Assembly (NCBI GenBank): GCA_017442645.1
Contig: JAFRZH010000031.1
Location: 1 to 64,000 of the forward strand
Source of the DNA: a bacterium
GTDB lineage: Bacteria; Patescibacteria; JAEDAM01; Absconditabacterales; Absconditicoccaceae
Reading direction: 5' to 3'
DNA length: 64,000 bases
Notes under the pieces: generated by a model
What the model saw: the letters and a program-made list of their open reading frames with translations, nothing else
Databases searched by the model: none
Told to the model about the DNA's origin: nothing
Position numbers and translations under genes: made by a program
In this document: positions 54,519-64,000 of the stretch, piece after piece
Layout of the letters: each line of letters opens with the position of its first letter
Position numbering within the stretch: the first letter of the stretch is position 1

Positions 54519-55631
54519 TTATCCTCCAGTACTTGCTAGATACTGAACAAATCTGATAATTGCATAAGCACTCATGACGAGTACAAATCCAATAACTGCA
54601 TATTTCATTCCATTCTTTGCTTCTGATGGGTCTTTTCCGTTAGCTCATGCCATTACAAATTTAAATCAAGCTCGAAGAAACGATATCGTGAGAATTGTTC
54701 CTATGAAAAAAGTTGCAGCACTGATGGTGTCTTGAAAAAATCCTAAAACAGAAGTCCTTGTTTCTGTAGCACTATTAGCTCTAATTCCAAGGGTTTTGTA
54801 GACATCAAGACTACATCATCCATGAACGAGGCAATCTGCATTCATTCCAATTCAAACTCCTTGTCCTGCTCTTGCGTATGAAGAACATTTTGCACTTCCA
54901 CAAGGAATTATTTTTGATTCTAATGCACATGACCAAGTACATTGATTGGTAGCATCATCGACTTTTTCTCCTGTTGATGTATATCATTCTCAACATGATT
55001 TAAATGTTACTCCACAAATTCAACATGATTGATCTTCTGGATGATATCAACAAAAACAGTCTTTATTTTCATCTATGGTAACAGATTCAGTACATTGAAA
55101 AGTTTGGATTCATGCTACAGGAGCAGTAAGTTGTGGAGTTGGTAAATCGCTTTGTTTTCCTTCATCCTTTTTTGGTTGACAACAAGAATAATTTTCTGTT
55201 TTTTCATAATTATCTTGACATCAATTTTTATATTCTCTTCGAGCTGCAGTAATCTGTGAACACCGATCATCAGCAAAAAACGCATCTAATGTCTGATTTC
55301 CTAATTTTCAATCCATTTCCTTTAAATTTAATCCAAGCATATCTTGTAAATTTTTAATTCATTGAGTGCTTGTAAAATCGTAACTTTCCCCTTTTCGAGT
55401 ATCTTGCACGTACCCATCAAATCAAGCTTTCTTTATATTAAAAGTTTCTTGAGAAATGTTCTTTTCTTTCATGTATAACTGAAGTCAATTTGTTGTATTA
55501 CAGAACCATTGTGTTGAACTAGTTCGTGTTGTACAGTTTTTACTATCGTTAGAATATTGATCAGCTCCAAACGTTACACTTCAAAACAAAACTCCGAGGA
55601 TCATTCAGACTCATAAAATTTTTTTTATCAT
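54519..55631 (-). CDS. Cys-rich secreted protein with VirB2/TrbC-like two-helix end
   Basis: 370 residues. Signal peptide (MIKKILGVGMILGVLFGSVTFG). A Cys-rich body has about 20 Cys in CxxC-like pairs (CFCGYHPEDQSCGICG). The end carries two hydrophobic helices (AATFFIGTILTISFLRAGFKF and YAVIGFVLVMSAYAIIRFV) separated by a short KDPSEAKNG loop, the pattern of VirB2/TrbC pilins of type IV secretion. A peptidoglycan-binding-like segment (GIKNLQDMLGLNLKEMDGKLG) lies near residue 95. It is the last gene of a leftward three-gene operon. Confidence 0.7.
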
Positions 55632-55653
55632 TCTTGTTTCTAGAAATATAAAA

Positions 55654-57129
55654 TTACATGGTACAAATATTTGCGTCACTTAGCATTCTGAAAACTTCAA
55701 AGAGTTTGATGGTCTTTTGATAATTAGAGAGTCCTTCATATTCTGTATCCATCTTTTGTAAAACTCCTTTTAATTCTTCAAAATTATTTACAATATCACT
55801 GGTTGTGTTTGTTGAATTCCCGATTTGGATAATCAAGTTATCGATTTTTTCAATTGCCATTGGAATATCTAAACTTACTTCTTCTCATTTAAAACAGATT
55901 TTTCAGAGTTTTTGTGCAATTTCTCATATTTCTTCGGAAGTGATTGTTTTTCCGTATGCGTTAAAGCTTATTTGTCCTTTAAACGTTGTTTCGTTATTGA
56001 CAAAAGAGTCGTTATTTTGTTTCTCGAAATTAAAATTTGTTACTGAAATGATAGGTGGTAGGTTCTTTAAAAAGTTTTTTAAATCTGAAAGCTTATTGTC
56101 TCTTCCTTGCATTCCGATGGTATATGCTATTTGAGGAATATTTCTGTATTTCTCTCTAAATGAATAAAAACATTCTTTTTCTTGTCTAGTTTCGTCGCAG
56201 AAAATACTTTTTTTGATTGCTTCGTTGATAATATCATTATCTATCAAAATGTTTTCTGTATCGAATTTTGCCCATTGATAGAGATGATATCCAATAATAG
56301 TGATTTCATTGGTATCTCTAGGGAAAATATATTCATATTGTTCTCTGAGTTGAGCAATTCCTTCTTGTTTATATTCTTGAATCGTATTGAGAAGGTAGAA
56401 GAAAAACTCATTTAAAAGTGAGATATTTCTATTATTGGAAGTTGTAGAAAGTTTATCTACAAGGAGAAGAAATGCTCTTTTATTTGGTGCAATAAAATCG
56501 ATATTGATAGGAATATAAAAGAAATCTCCTTCTATTTCTGTAATATCCCCTATTTGTATGGAACTTATTTCATTTGAATCAATATTATCTCCAATATTTT
56601 TAATAAAATCAGACCAATATTGAATGAGAGGAATATCTTGAAATTGATCGATATTAAGAAAATTTTGACCAATTAAAGTGACATCAATATCTTTTGTAAA
56701 TTGATTTTTCCAAATATTTAGTGTTGGAAAATAAAAGAGTTCAAGTAACGATTGATAATATGAATTTTGTCTGTCTTTGATAGCATTGTATTTTTCAAGA
56801 AGTTCTGATACACTTGTATCTACTTCCAAAAGATCACTAATAGTTGAAACAGAACTTTGATAATTTTCAAATTTATTTCTATCGTAATTAACATTATAAC
56901 TTTGAAGATTATTGAGTTGGGGATATTGTTCATTGATGCTATTGATATTTTTATAGACATAAAAAATGTATATTCCCAATCATAATGTAATCAAAATCGC
57001 TAAGGTAGTCCAAATTACTGCTTGTTGAGATATGATTTTGAAAACCATACTTCATTTATCTTTTTCATTATCTTTTTTATCTTTCCCCTTATTAAAGAAT
57101 CAAAGAATTTTATCTCAAAGTCCAGCCAT
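55654..57129 (-). CDS. Membrane-anchored coiled-coil protein, unknown
   Basis: 491 residues. A charged start (MAGLGDKILGFFNKGKDKKDN) precedes one membrane helix (residues about 35-58). A large extracytoplasmic helical domain follows with two Cys (IFCDETRQEKECFYSF). The topology (short cytoplasmic tail, one helix, long coiled-coil domain) resembles PilO/PilN or GspL/M-type alignment proteins of pili, but no sequence signature confirms this. It lies 22 bp upstream of the VirB2-like gene and 37 bp downstream of the acidic-tail gene, so all three are likely made together. Confidence 0.6.
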
Positions 57130-57166
57130 TTTATTGCTATTTATAAAAAGTAAAATTTTGTATATA

Positions 57167-58930
57167 TTATTCTTCAATTAAATCTTCATCTTCTTGTTCA
57201 ATATTTTCTTCTTCAAGCTCTTCGTAGTTTTCTTCAGTATTTTCAAAGGTATCATCTTCTCGTTCTTCAATTAATTCTTCATCAGAGATATTGTCTTTAT
57301 CTTCATCAGTATCTCAAGATCAATGTTCTTCAGAAAAATCTTCATTATCTTCTTCTCGTTCTTCAGGTATTTCGTTTTCCTCTTCAAATTCTGTTTCTCC
57401 TTCTTCATTTTCATCTCATTCAGATTTTTCTTCTTCATTATTATTTTCTTCAGTCTCTTCAATCTCTTCAAATTCTTCGCTATTTTCCTCTTCTTCCGTA
57501 TTTTCATCTTCAAATTCTTCTTCTCATTCTTCTTCTCATTCAATCTCTTCTTCAAGATAAGTCTCTTCTAAAAGTTGTTGTAGAGCTTCCTCTTTACTTT
57601 TCTGAATTGTTTCTTTTAATTGATTAATAAATTCATCATTAACGTAATCAAATATTTCTCTTTCAGATGATTTTTGTACAGGGAGTGAAAATTCTTTTTG
57701 CGAAGTTTTTACTATATAACTAGTTGATCAATCGGTAATCGTTCTCGTATCTACAGTGATACTTTTTGCATCAATATCTGCTCATAGTACGAAGACGGAT
57801 TGTTTTAATCCATTAATGATGTTTGTAAGAATGTAGATATTTGGATTTTTGATTCCTTGTTTAACTAATCATTTTTCATCTTCTTTTGTTAAATTTACCT
57901 CTACACTAAAATCGATAACTTCTCTAATGGGATCGAAAGTATGAAAAATGATAGAAAAATTGGGGATATCTGTTTGTTCCAAAATAGAATCGAGGTAACT
58001 CATAATCTTTTTAAATGCAACAATATTGGTTTCTTCGTCTTTTAAAATGTCTTTATAATAAATATCTAAATCTCCAATGGTGTTACATTCACTACTTGTT
58101 TCGTAAGGATTGAAATAACACATGTAAACATAAGAAAAGAAATCTGATTCTCCTCTAGCGGTTACTTTATTTAAGAGCGTAATAATGTCTTCTTTTGTGA
58201 GACCTGTTTTATCGCTTAAAAGATTTAGAATAGAATCTAGATAAACAAAAACTTTACTTGCAGTATTAAATTTTATGATTTCTAATGATGATAGTGCCCT
58301 TTGAAGGTCTGTTGTTCCCTTTTCTCCGAGAATATCTCTAATTTCTTGTGGGAGAAAATAGTTCTTTACGATTGTACTATTAATTTCTTCTAGAGCATCG
58401 ATTTTTATATTAGTATTGGAAATAATAGAACTTAGTGCTGGTTCTATAATATTCTTTTTATCGGTATAAGATAATTCTGTTGCATTAATAATTCTTGTGA
58501 AATTTGCTTCATTTTCTTGGGTTACAAGAGGGAGATTTTTATAAGTTTGATGATTTAATGCAGGAATATAGGTTGCAAGAAAATTAGTAAATTTATTGTA
58601 ATTATCAAAAAAAACTTTGTATTGAGTGTTTGGTTTTGGTTTACTAATTTCGGTTTGATAAAAATTAAACGCAAAAAAAATTGCTCAAATGAGGAGGTCA
58701 ATAATTACAATAATGGAAGAAATAACAAAAAGCCTAATTTTATGACTGATAGTTTTTGCTTCTTTTTCTTGAGGATCTTCTTCAAGTGAAATATTTCCAT
58801 TGTCTATTGAAGAATTATTCACGTCTAGAGTTCCCCCTCAAGAATTTCAAAAGTTTAATCCTCATCCAGAACTATTATTGGAATCTCCTAAAGAATCTAG
58901 TGAAAAATTTAGGTTATTAGCTTCTGCCAT
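57167..58930 (-). CDS. Membrane-anchored protein with long acidic C-terminal tail, unknown
   Basis: 587 residues. A Gly/Asn-rich N-terminus (about 60 residues, many Gly as TGA), one membrane helix near residues 70-92 (LFVISSIIVIIDLLIGAIFF), a long extracytoplasmic helical domain, and a tail of about 135 residues consisting mostly of Glu and Asp. The same single-helix plus helical-domain design is seen in the next gene. The acidic tail contains one NEEEKSEGD patch encoded by the repeated word at 57418. First gene of the operon ending with the VirB2-like protein. Function unknown; a structural subunit of a surface machine is a guess. Confidence 0.6.
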
Positions 58931-59131
58931 GTGCTCAATATAAAATAAAGAATAATCTTCTTTATTATATTCACGATTTCTTTAAAAAGCAAAAATTGAA
59001 ACAAAGAATAATTTTTTTCAAAATAAATATTCAAAAATCCAAATTTCAATTTTTTCTTCGAGCAAAAATATTGCAAAAAAGAAAAATTTTCGTATACAAG
59101 AAAAATAAAACTTTTATCTTATTGATGATAG

Positions 59132-61105
59132 ATGAAAAAATCGTTATTTAAAATTATCTTTTGATTACTTTGTATTATCGTGATTATCTATTTTACTCAA
59201 AATAAATTGGAAAATAAAACGGTGAAGCCGATAGAAAATATTACTGAAGAACAAGAAATTTCTCTTAGTGATTGGATTGAAAAATATCAAACGAGTGCAT
59301 TTTCAAAAATTGAACTTGAAGATGATATCAATTTAATTGGATATGTTTTCGTGAAAAAGGAAGAAATTCCTTCTTTCTTGAAAGAAAAACAAACGGTAGA
59401 AAATTATCAAACGTTTACAACAAAAAAACCTTCCGATACGAGTATTACCGAGCTTGGAATTAGTTTAACAGGAGATACTGCAGTCAATACGGTTTATCAT
59501 GAAAAAGGACTTTTAGGAATGCTTTTGGAACAGTTCGGATCTCTTCTTTTGTTTTTTGTGATTTTCTTTCTTGGTGCGAGATTGCTCATGGGAAGAGGAG
59601 GAGGTTGAGTTTGAGGACTGATGAATATTCAAATTGGGAAGAAAAGTACCGAGGAGAATAAAAAAACGAAATTTTCTGACATCGCGGGGATGGAAGAAGT
59701 GAAAAATGAACTTGAAGAAATTATCGATTATCTTAAAGATCCAGAAAAATATAAAAAAGTCTGAGCAAGACCTCCAAAAGGAGTGCTTCTTTATGGAGAA
59801 CCTTGATCTTGAAAGACTTTACTTGCAAGAGCGGTTGCTGGTGAAGCAAATGTTGCATTCTTTTCTGCTTCAGGTTCTGAATTTATGGAAATGCTCGTTG
59901 GAATGGGAGCTGCGAAAGTGAGAACGCTTTTCAAACAAGCAAAAGATGCTGGGAAAGCAATTATTTTTATCGATGAAATTGATGCGATTGGAAAGAAGAG
60001 AGGAAATGGAAATACTTGAGGACATCAAGAACAAGAACAAACTTTGAATCAAATTCTTACTGAGATGGATGGATTTGAAACCGATACCAATATTATCGTA
60101 ATTGCTGCAACTAATAGGCCTGATATCCTTGATCCTGCGCTTCTTAGAGCAGGAAGATTTGATAGAAAAATTTATGTAACCACTCCAACTGCTGATGAAA
60201 GGGAGGCAATTTTTAAGTATTATCTCAAAGAAAAAAAACTTTCTCCAGAAATCAATCTTTCAAGTTTAATCAAGAGGACAAGTGGTTTGGTAGGTGCGGA
60301 TATTGAAAATATTGTGAATGAAGCATCGCTTAGAATTGCAAAAGATAATAGAGAAGTGATTGAACCTCAGGATTTTGAATATGCACTTGAAAAAGTATTG
60401 ATGGGACCTGAGAAAAAAGTAAAGAAAATCCAAGAAAAAGAGAAACAAATTACTGCTTATCATGAATTGGGACATGCTCTTTTGGCTCATATTCAAGAGG
60501 AGGCTGATCCTGTGGAAAAAATTTCGATTGTTCGTAGAGGAAGAGCTTTGGGAGTAACTTGGACCACTCCGAAAGAAGATAAATATCATCAAACCAAAAA
60601 ATACCTCCTTGAAGAAGTGACGGTTCTTCTTGCGTGAAGAGCTTCTGAAGAAATTTTCTTTGGAAAAGAGGAGATTACGAGTGGAGCTTCCAATGATTTT
60701 GAAAGAGCAAATAATATCGTAAGAAGTATGCTCGTTCAATACGGAATGGACGAAGATCTTGGACTTGCCGTCTATAAAGAAGATCAGGATTATACTCTTT
60801 TTAAACCTTATAGCGAAGAAAAAGCAGAGCAAATCGATAAAAAGATCAAAGAATACCTTGATAAACAGTACAAAAAAGCAAAAGAAATAATTCTTGACCA
60901 CAAAGAAAATATTGTGAGAATTGCTGGAATTCTTATCAGAAAAGAATATCTTTCAGGTGATGATTTTTCTGAAATGATCGATCATCCAGAAACGATTGAT
61001 GAATTTGAAGAAGCTATGGAACAAAAAGAAAAAGAGGAGTCAAAAAAAGAGGAAAAAGAAGAAAAATCTGAATCTTCATCTACGGAATCTGAAGAAACGA
61101 AGTAA
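59132..61105 (+). CDS. ftsH: ATP-dependent zinc metalloprotease FtsH
   Basis: 657 residues. Two membrane segments (5-20 and 132-152) flank an extracytoplasmic domain. The AAA domain has [20 protein letters not shown], Walker A GEPGSGKT (222-229; two Gly are TGA), Walker [12 protein letters not shown] and the arginine-finger region [17 protein letters not shown]. Protease HELGH at 444-448 with the third ligand expected in [12 protein letters not shown]. It degrades misfolded membrane and some soluble proteins. The tail is Lys/Glu-rich with [11 protein letters not shown], encoded by the repeated word at 61069. Confidence 0.97.
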
Positions 61106-61128
61106 CCTAATTTATCTTCACAGAAAAA

Positions 61129-62001
61129 ATGAAAAAACTGTTAATTCTTGATTATTATACCAATAAAATTATAGAGGTACAAACTGAAGAAAATCTTCCT
61201 TGAATTGGAGAAAAAATTGTCTATTCAAGTCTAGATTCTAAGACTAATACCGAAAAAAAATCTGTGGGAACTTTTATCAAAGAAAATACCGAGGGAAAGG
61301 AATATACGGATTTAAAAGGAAATTTTGTAGAGATCCTTCAAGGAGAAGAAGCTCAAAGATTTCAAGAAGCTCAAGAAGAAGCTCAGACTTTATTTCCTCT
61401 TTTTAAAAGAGAATTTAAACAGTTTTTCCCAAATTCTATCCCTGTAACTGCGAGATCTCAAATTTTTTCTGATCAACTTTTCTTTTATTTTTACTCTGAA
61501 GAAAGGTTTATTTTTACGGAATTTGTGAAAGAACTCAGAAAAAAAATCAATAAAAATATTTTCCTTTTTCAAGTCGGAGCGAGAGATATGATGAGGATTT
61601 CTCCCGCAACGGATGGAATGTTTTGTTCGTGAGATGTGCCTCTTTGTTGCAAGAGAAATATGATTTTCCAAAATATCGAAATAGAAAACATTATTACTCA
61701 AAATATCGAAGGAAGAGATATCGAGAGATTGAAGGGAAAATGTGGAAAATTAAAATGTTGTTTACTTTATGAGATGAATGTGTATATTGAGGAAGGAAAG
61801 AAATACCCTCAAAAAGGATCGAAAATCGAATTAAAGGGAAATCTTGCTTGTAAAGCTCAAAATTGTGATAATAAAGAAGTTTGTGAAGGAATTATCCTTT
61901 CTTACAATATCATGAATCAAGAAATAAAAATAAAAACAAAGGAATGAATTATTAAAATCCCGCTTGATAAATTCAATCAAGAACAAAATATTACTTCATA
62001 A
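61129..62001 (+). CDS. ricT: PSP1/RicT-like protein
   Basis: 290 residues. FTEFVKELRKKINKNIFLFQVGARDMMRI, then DVPLCCKRNM and RLKGKCGKLKCCLLYEMNVY, reproduce the PSP1 (YaaT/RicT) pattern with its Cys pairs that bind an iron-sulfur cluster in Bacillus. There RicT works with RicA/RicF to promote mRNA maturation by RNase Y. N-terminal part is divergent. It starts 23 bp after ftsH and is followed by the TPR gene, 25 bp on, suggesting an operon. Confidence 0.88.
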
Positions 62002-62026
62002 TTATTTACTTTGCTTTCTTCTAAAA

Positions 62027-63007
62027 ATGGAAAAATATCTTATCTATGTTCGATTATGATTGACAATTATTGTACTTGGAGTGCCATTTTGTCTGCTTTG
62101 TGGACGAATTTTCAAAAAAATCAAAAAAATGTGCAATAAAGCAAAAGATAAAGTCCAAACTCAGCGAATGAAACAAAAATTCAAGAGAAAAAAAGAATTG
62201 GTAGATCAGAAAGAGGAAAAAGAAGAAATCGATAAAAATTATGAGGAAACAATCAATTCTGAAATCGAGAAAGTAAAAGAAGAAAAATCTGAAGAAAACT
62301 CTTGAACTTCTGAAAATGAGGAAACTGCTGCTCCTTCTGAGCAAAACGAAAAGGGATCTTCAAAATCTTCGACTTCAGAGACTTCATCAGAAGCAAAAGA
62401 TGCGAAAGAAGCTAAAGAAAATAAAGAACAAGAACTCAAACAAAGGAAACAACTTGAAAAAATCATCGTTGAAGCAAATTATCTCAAAAATAGCGGAAAA
62501 TTTGAAGAATATGAGAAAAAAATCATCGAAGGGTTAGCAACGGTTGATGCGAATAATCTTGAACTCAATAAAATGCTTGCAGATTTCTATTTTACCAATG
62601 GAAATTATCAAAAGGCCTTATCATTACTCAAAAAAATTACTGAACGAGATCCAAGAGATCACAAATCTATTTGGCAAATTGGAGAAATCTATTTTATCAA
62701 TGGAGATAATGAAACTGCAGAACTTCTTATCGAAAAAGCGATCAATCTCAGACCTGATAGTCCAAAATATAATCTCAGTATGGTGGAAATTTACTACAAT
62801 ACCAACAGAATCAATGAAGCCATTGCTTGTATGGAGAAAATTATCAGGCTTAGACCTACCAATACTAATTATATGTTGACGATTGCAGAGCTTTACGAGG
62901 AAGTGAAAGATTTTCAAAATGCGAAGAAATATTATTTCAATGTGCTTGAATATGAGCCAACAAATGATAAAGCAAAAAAGAAAATAAAAGAACTCAGTGA
63001 AAATTAG
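62027..63007 (+). CDS. Membrane-anchored TPR protein
   Basis: 326 residues. An N-terminal helix (VRLGLTIIVLGVPFCLLCGRI) is followed by a Lys/Glu linker with Ser/Thr/Glu patches (EEKSEENS, encoded by the repeated word at 62285). Tetratricopeptide repeats start near residue 155: NNLELNKMLADFYFTNGNYQ, KSIWQIGEIYFINGDNETAE, PKYNLSMVEIYYNTNRINEA, TNYMLTIAELYEEVKDFQNA. TPR arrays bind protein partners; here probably as a membrane-associated scaffold. Confidence 0.85.
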
Positions 63008-63036
63008 AATCTTCTTAGGTTTCAAGAAAATTCATG

Positions 63037-63060
63037 AAGGAAGTCAGACTTCTTTTTACT
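63037..63060 (+). terminator. Terminator-like hairpin with TCAGA loop
   Basis: GAAG and CTTC flank TCAGA, then five T. It lies between the TPR stop and the next ATG. Confidence 0.6.
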
Positions 63061-63067
63061 TTTAAAA

Positions 63068-63979
63068 ATGATTATGCATTATACTTTGGTTGTTTTAGCC
63101 GCAGGGATGGGGTCGAGATACCAGGCAGAATGAGGGAGATTAAAACAAATTGATTATTTTGGACCTCATAATGAGATTTTGCTGGAATATTCGATTTATG
63201 ATGCAATTCAAGCGGGATTTGATAAAGTGATCTTTGTGATTAGAAAAGATTTTGAAGAAGAGTTTAAAAATCTGATCAAAAATCTTCCTACCGATAAAAT
63301 TCAGGTGCAATTTGCTTTTCAAAATGGTGATGATTTACCTGACGGATTTATCAAACCGGAAACAAGGCAAAAACCGCGAGGAACGGGACATGCGATGAGA
63401 GCTGCGTTGCCATTGATTCAAGAGGAGAATTTTGCGGTGATTAATGCTGATGATTTTTATGGAAGGGAAAGTTATTTGATTTTAGCGAATTTTCTCAAAC
63501 ATGCACAAAATGAAGGTTGTGTCGTGGGATATCATATTTCGCAAGTCCTTTCTCAGAATGGGCCTGTTTCCAGAGGAATTTGTGAAATCGAAGGGGATCA
63601 TTTGATTCAACTGACTGAAACGAAGAAAATTGCGAGGCAAGATAATGGAGAAATTCTTTCTTTAGAATCAGGGGTGAAAGTCGATAATGATGCGATTTGT
63701 TCGATGAATATGCTTGGTTTTCCCAATGAGATTATCCCTTATTTTGAGAAGTATTTCATTGCTTTTTTGCAAGAGAATTTGAACTCGGAGACTCAGGAAT
63801 TCTATGTTCAGAATGTTTTGATGCAGTGGAGTAAAGAGACGGGACAAAAGTTGAAACTTCTCAAAACTCCTTCTCAGCGATTTGGGGTAACCTATCAGCA
63901 AGATAAGGAAGAAACAAGAAAAAAGATAAAAAGTCTGATTGAAAGGGGAGTGTATCCTGAGAATTTGTGGGAGTGATAA
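63068..63979 (+). CDS. Sugar-phosphate nucleotidyltransferase-like protein
   Basis: 303 residues. LVVLAAGMGSRYQAEGGRLKQID is the nucleotide-binding loop of NTP transferases (LAAGxGxR...K), then PRGTGHAMRAALPLI, VINADDFYGRES and ISRGICEIE-like segments as in UTP/dTTP sugar-phosphate transferases. It would activate a sugar for glycan synthesis; the sugar cannot be named. Ends with TGA (Gly) directly before TAA. ATG at 63074 is an alternative start two codons later. Confidence 0.8.
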
Positions 63980-64000
63980 TATTGTTCCCCTTTGTAAAAG

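Noticed and set aside
57271..57571. Ser-rich and Phe-rich plus-strand ORFs
   Set aside because: They mirror the Glu/Asp-coding tail of the minus-strand gene at 57167-58930.
1..64000. Many short standard-code ORFs as separate or broken genes
   Set aside because: They are pieces of single genes separated by TGA glycine codons, or shadows on the other strand of long genes.
1..64000. tRNA, rRNA, CRISPR arrays, insertion sequences
   Set aside because: No cloverleaf T-loop patterns, rRNA segments, regularly spaced repeats or transposase motifs were found on either strand.

Overview
The window is AT-rich bacterial DNA in which UGA is a sense codon. Read with the standard code almost every gene is shattered by TGA. 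Read with TGA as glycine (genetic code 25) about 50 full-length genes appear, all ending in TAA or TAG. TGA stands at invariant glycines, for example in the P-loops of FtsH, PilB, RecG and FtsK and in the ABC signature motif. This code is known from Gracilibacteria (BD1-5) and Absconditabacteria (SR1) of the candidate phyla radiation, so the source is one of these; the window alone does not separate the two. I found no tRNA, rRNA, CRISPR array or transposase.

Layout. 1-5.1 kb: end of a cysteine-rich surface protein, then a leftward run of a guanidino-group hydrolase-like protein, a DUF2207-type membrane protein and an RluA/RluD pseudouridine synthase. 5.2-9.6 kb: pyruvate kinase, divergent from rnpA, an AI-2E-type permease and an ATP-grasp enzyme. 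9.6-12 kb: a flavoprotein and a DedA-PAP2 fusion. 12-17 kb: a PilB/GspE ATPase, a large unknown protein and a membrane protein. 16.9-20.9 kb: permuted-papain hydrolase, Nudix, stomatin-like protein and a lipoprotein. 20.9-25.8 kb: a leftward surface-glycan operon of four glycosyltransferases and an FkbM methyltransferase, one with a frameshift. 25.8-26.3 kb: a gene-free stretch with two strong hairpin elements. 26.3-32.6 kb: CAP-domain protein, RecG, a lipoprotein and FtsK. 32.8-41 kb: an InlB-like repeat surface protein, trigger factor, and two paralogous ABC exporters flanking a small HExxH protein. 41-46.7 kb: lipoproteins, a YvlD-like protein, a membrane-tethered HTH protein, and an OLD-family ATPase/TOPRIM nuclease. 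46.9-54.5 kb: DUF3127 protein, Trm11-like methyltransferase, an unknown protein, a cytidylyltransferase-like protein, a glycosyltransferase, a PH-like membrane protein, MurQ, and an EF4/LepA that lacks its GTPase domain. 54.5-58.9 kb: a leftward operon with a VirB2/TrbC-like two-helix protein and two large membrane-anchored partners. 59.1-64 kb: FtsH, RicT/PSP1, a TPR protein and a sugar nucleotidyltransferase.

The most striking global signal is a short word, AAA(A/G)TCTGA, and its complement. I count roughly 45 copies by eye in 64 kb. It forms the loop or arms of many terminator-like hairpins, and inside genes it encodes repeated Lys-Ser-Asp/Glu patches in linkers and tails. It behaves like a DNA uptake sequence, and its GTCTGA core happens to match the core of the Neisseria DUS. 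Other notable points are the GTPase-less LepA, the nearly identical ATPase halves of the two ABC exporters, the structured region near 26 kb, and the VirB2-like operon.
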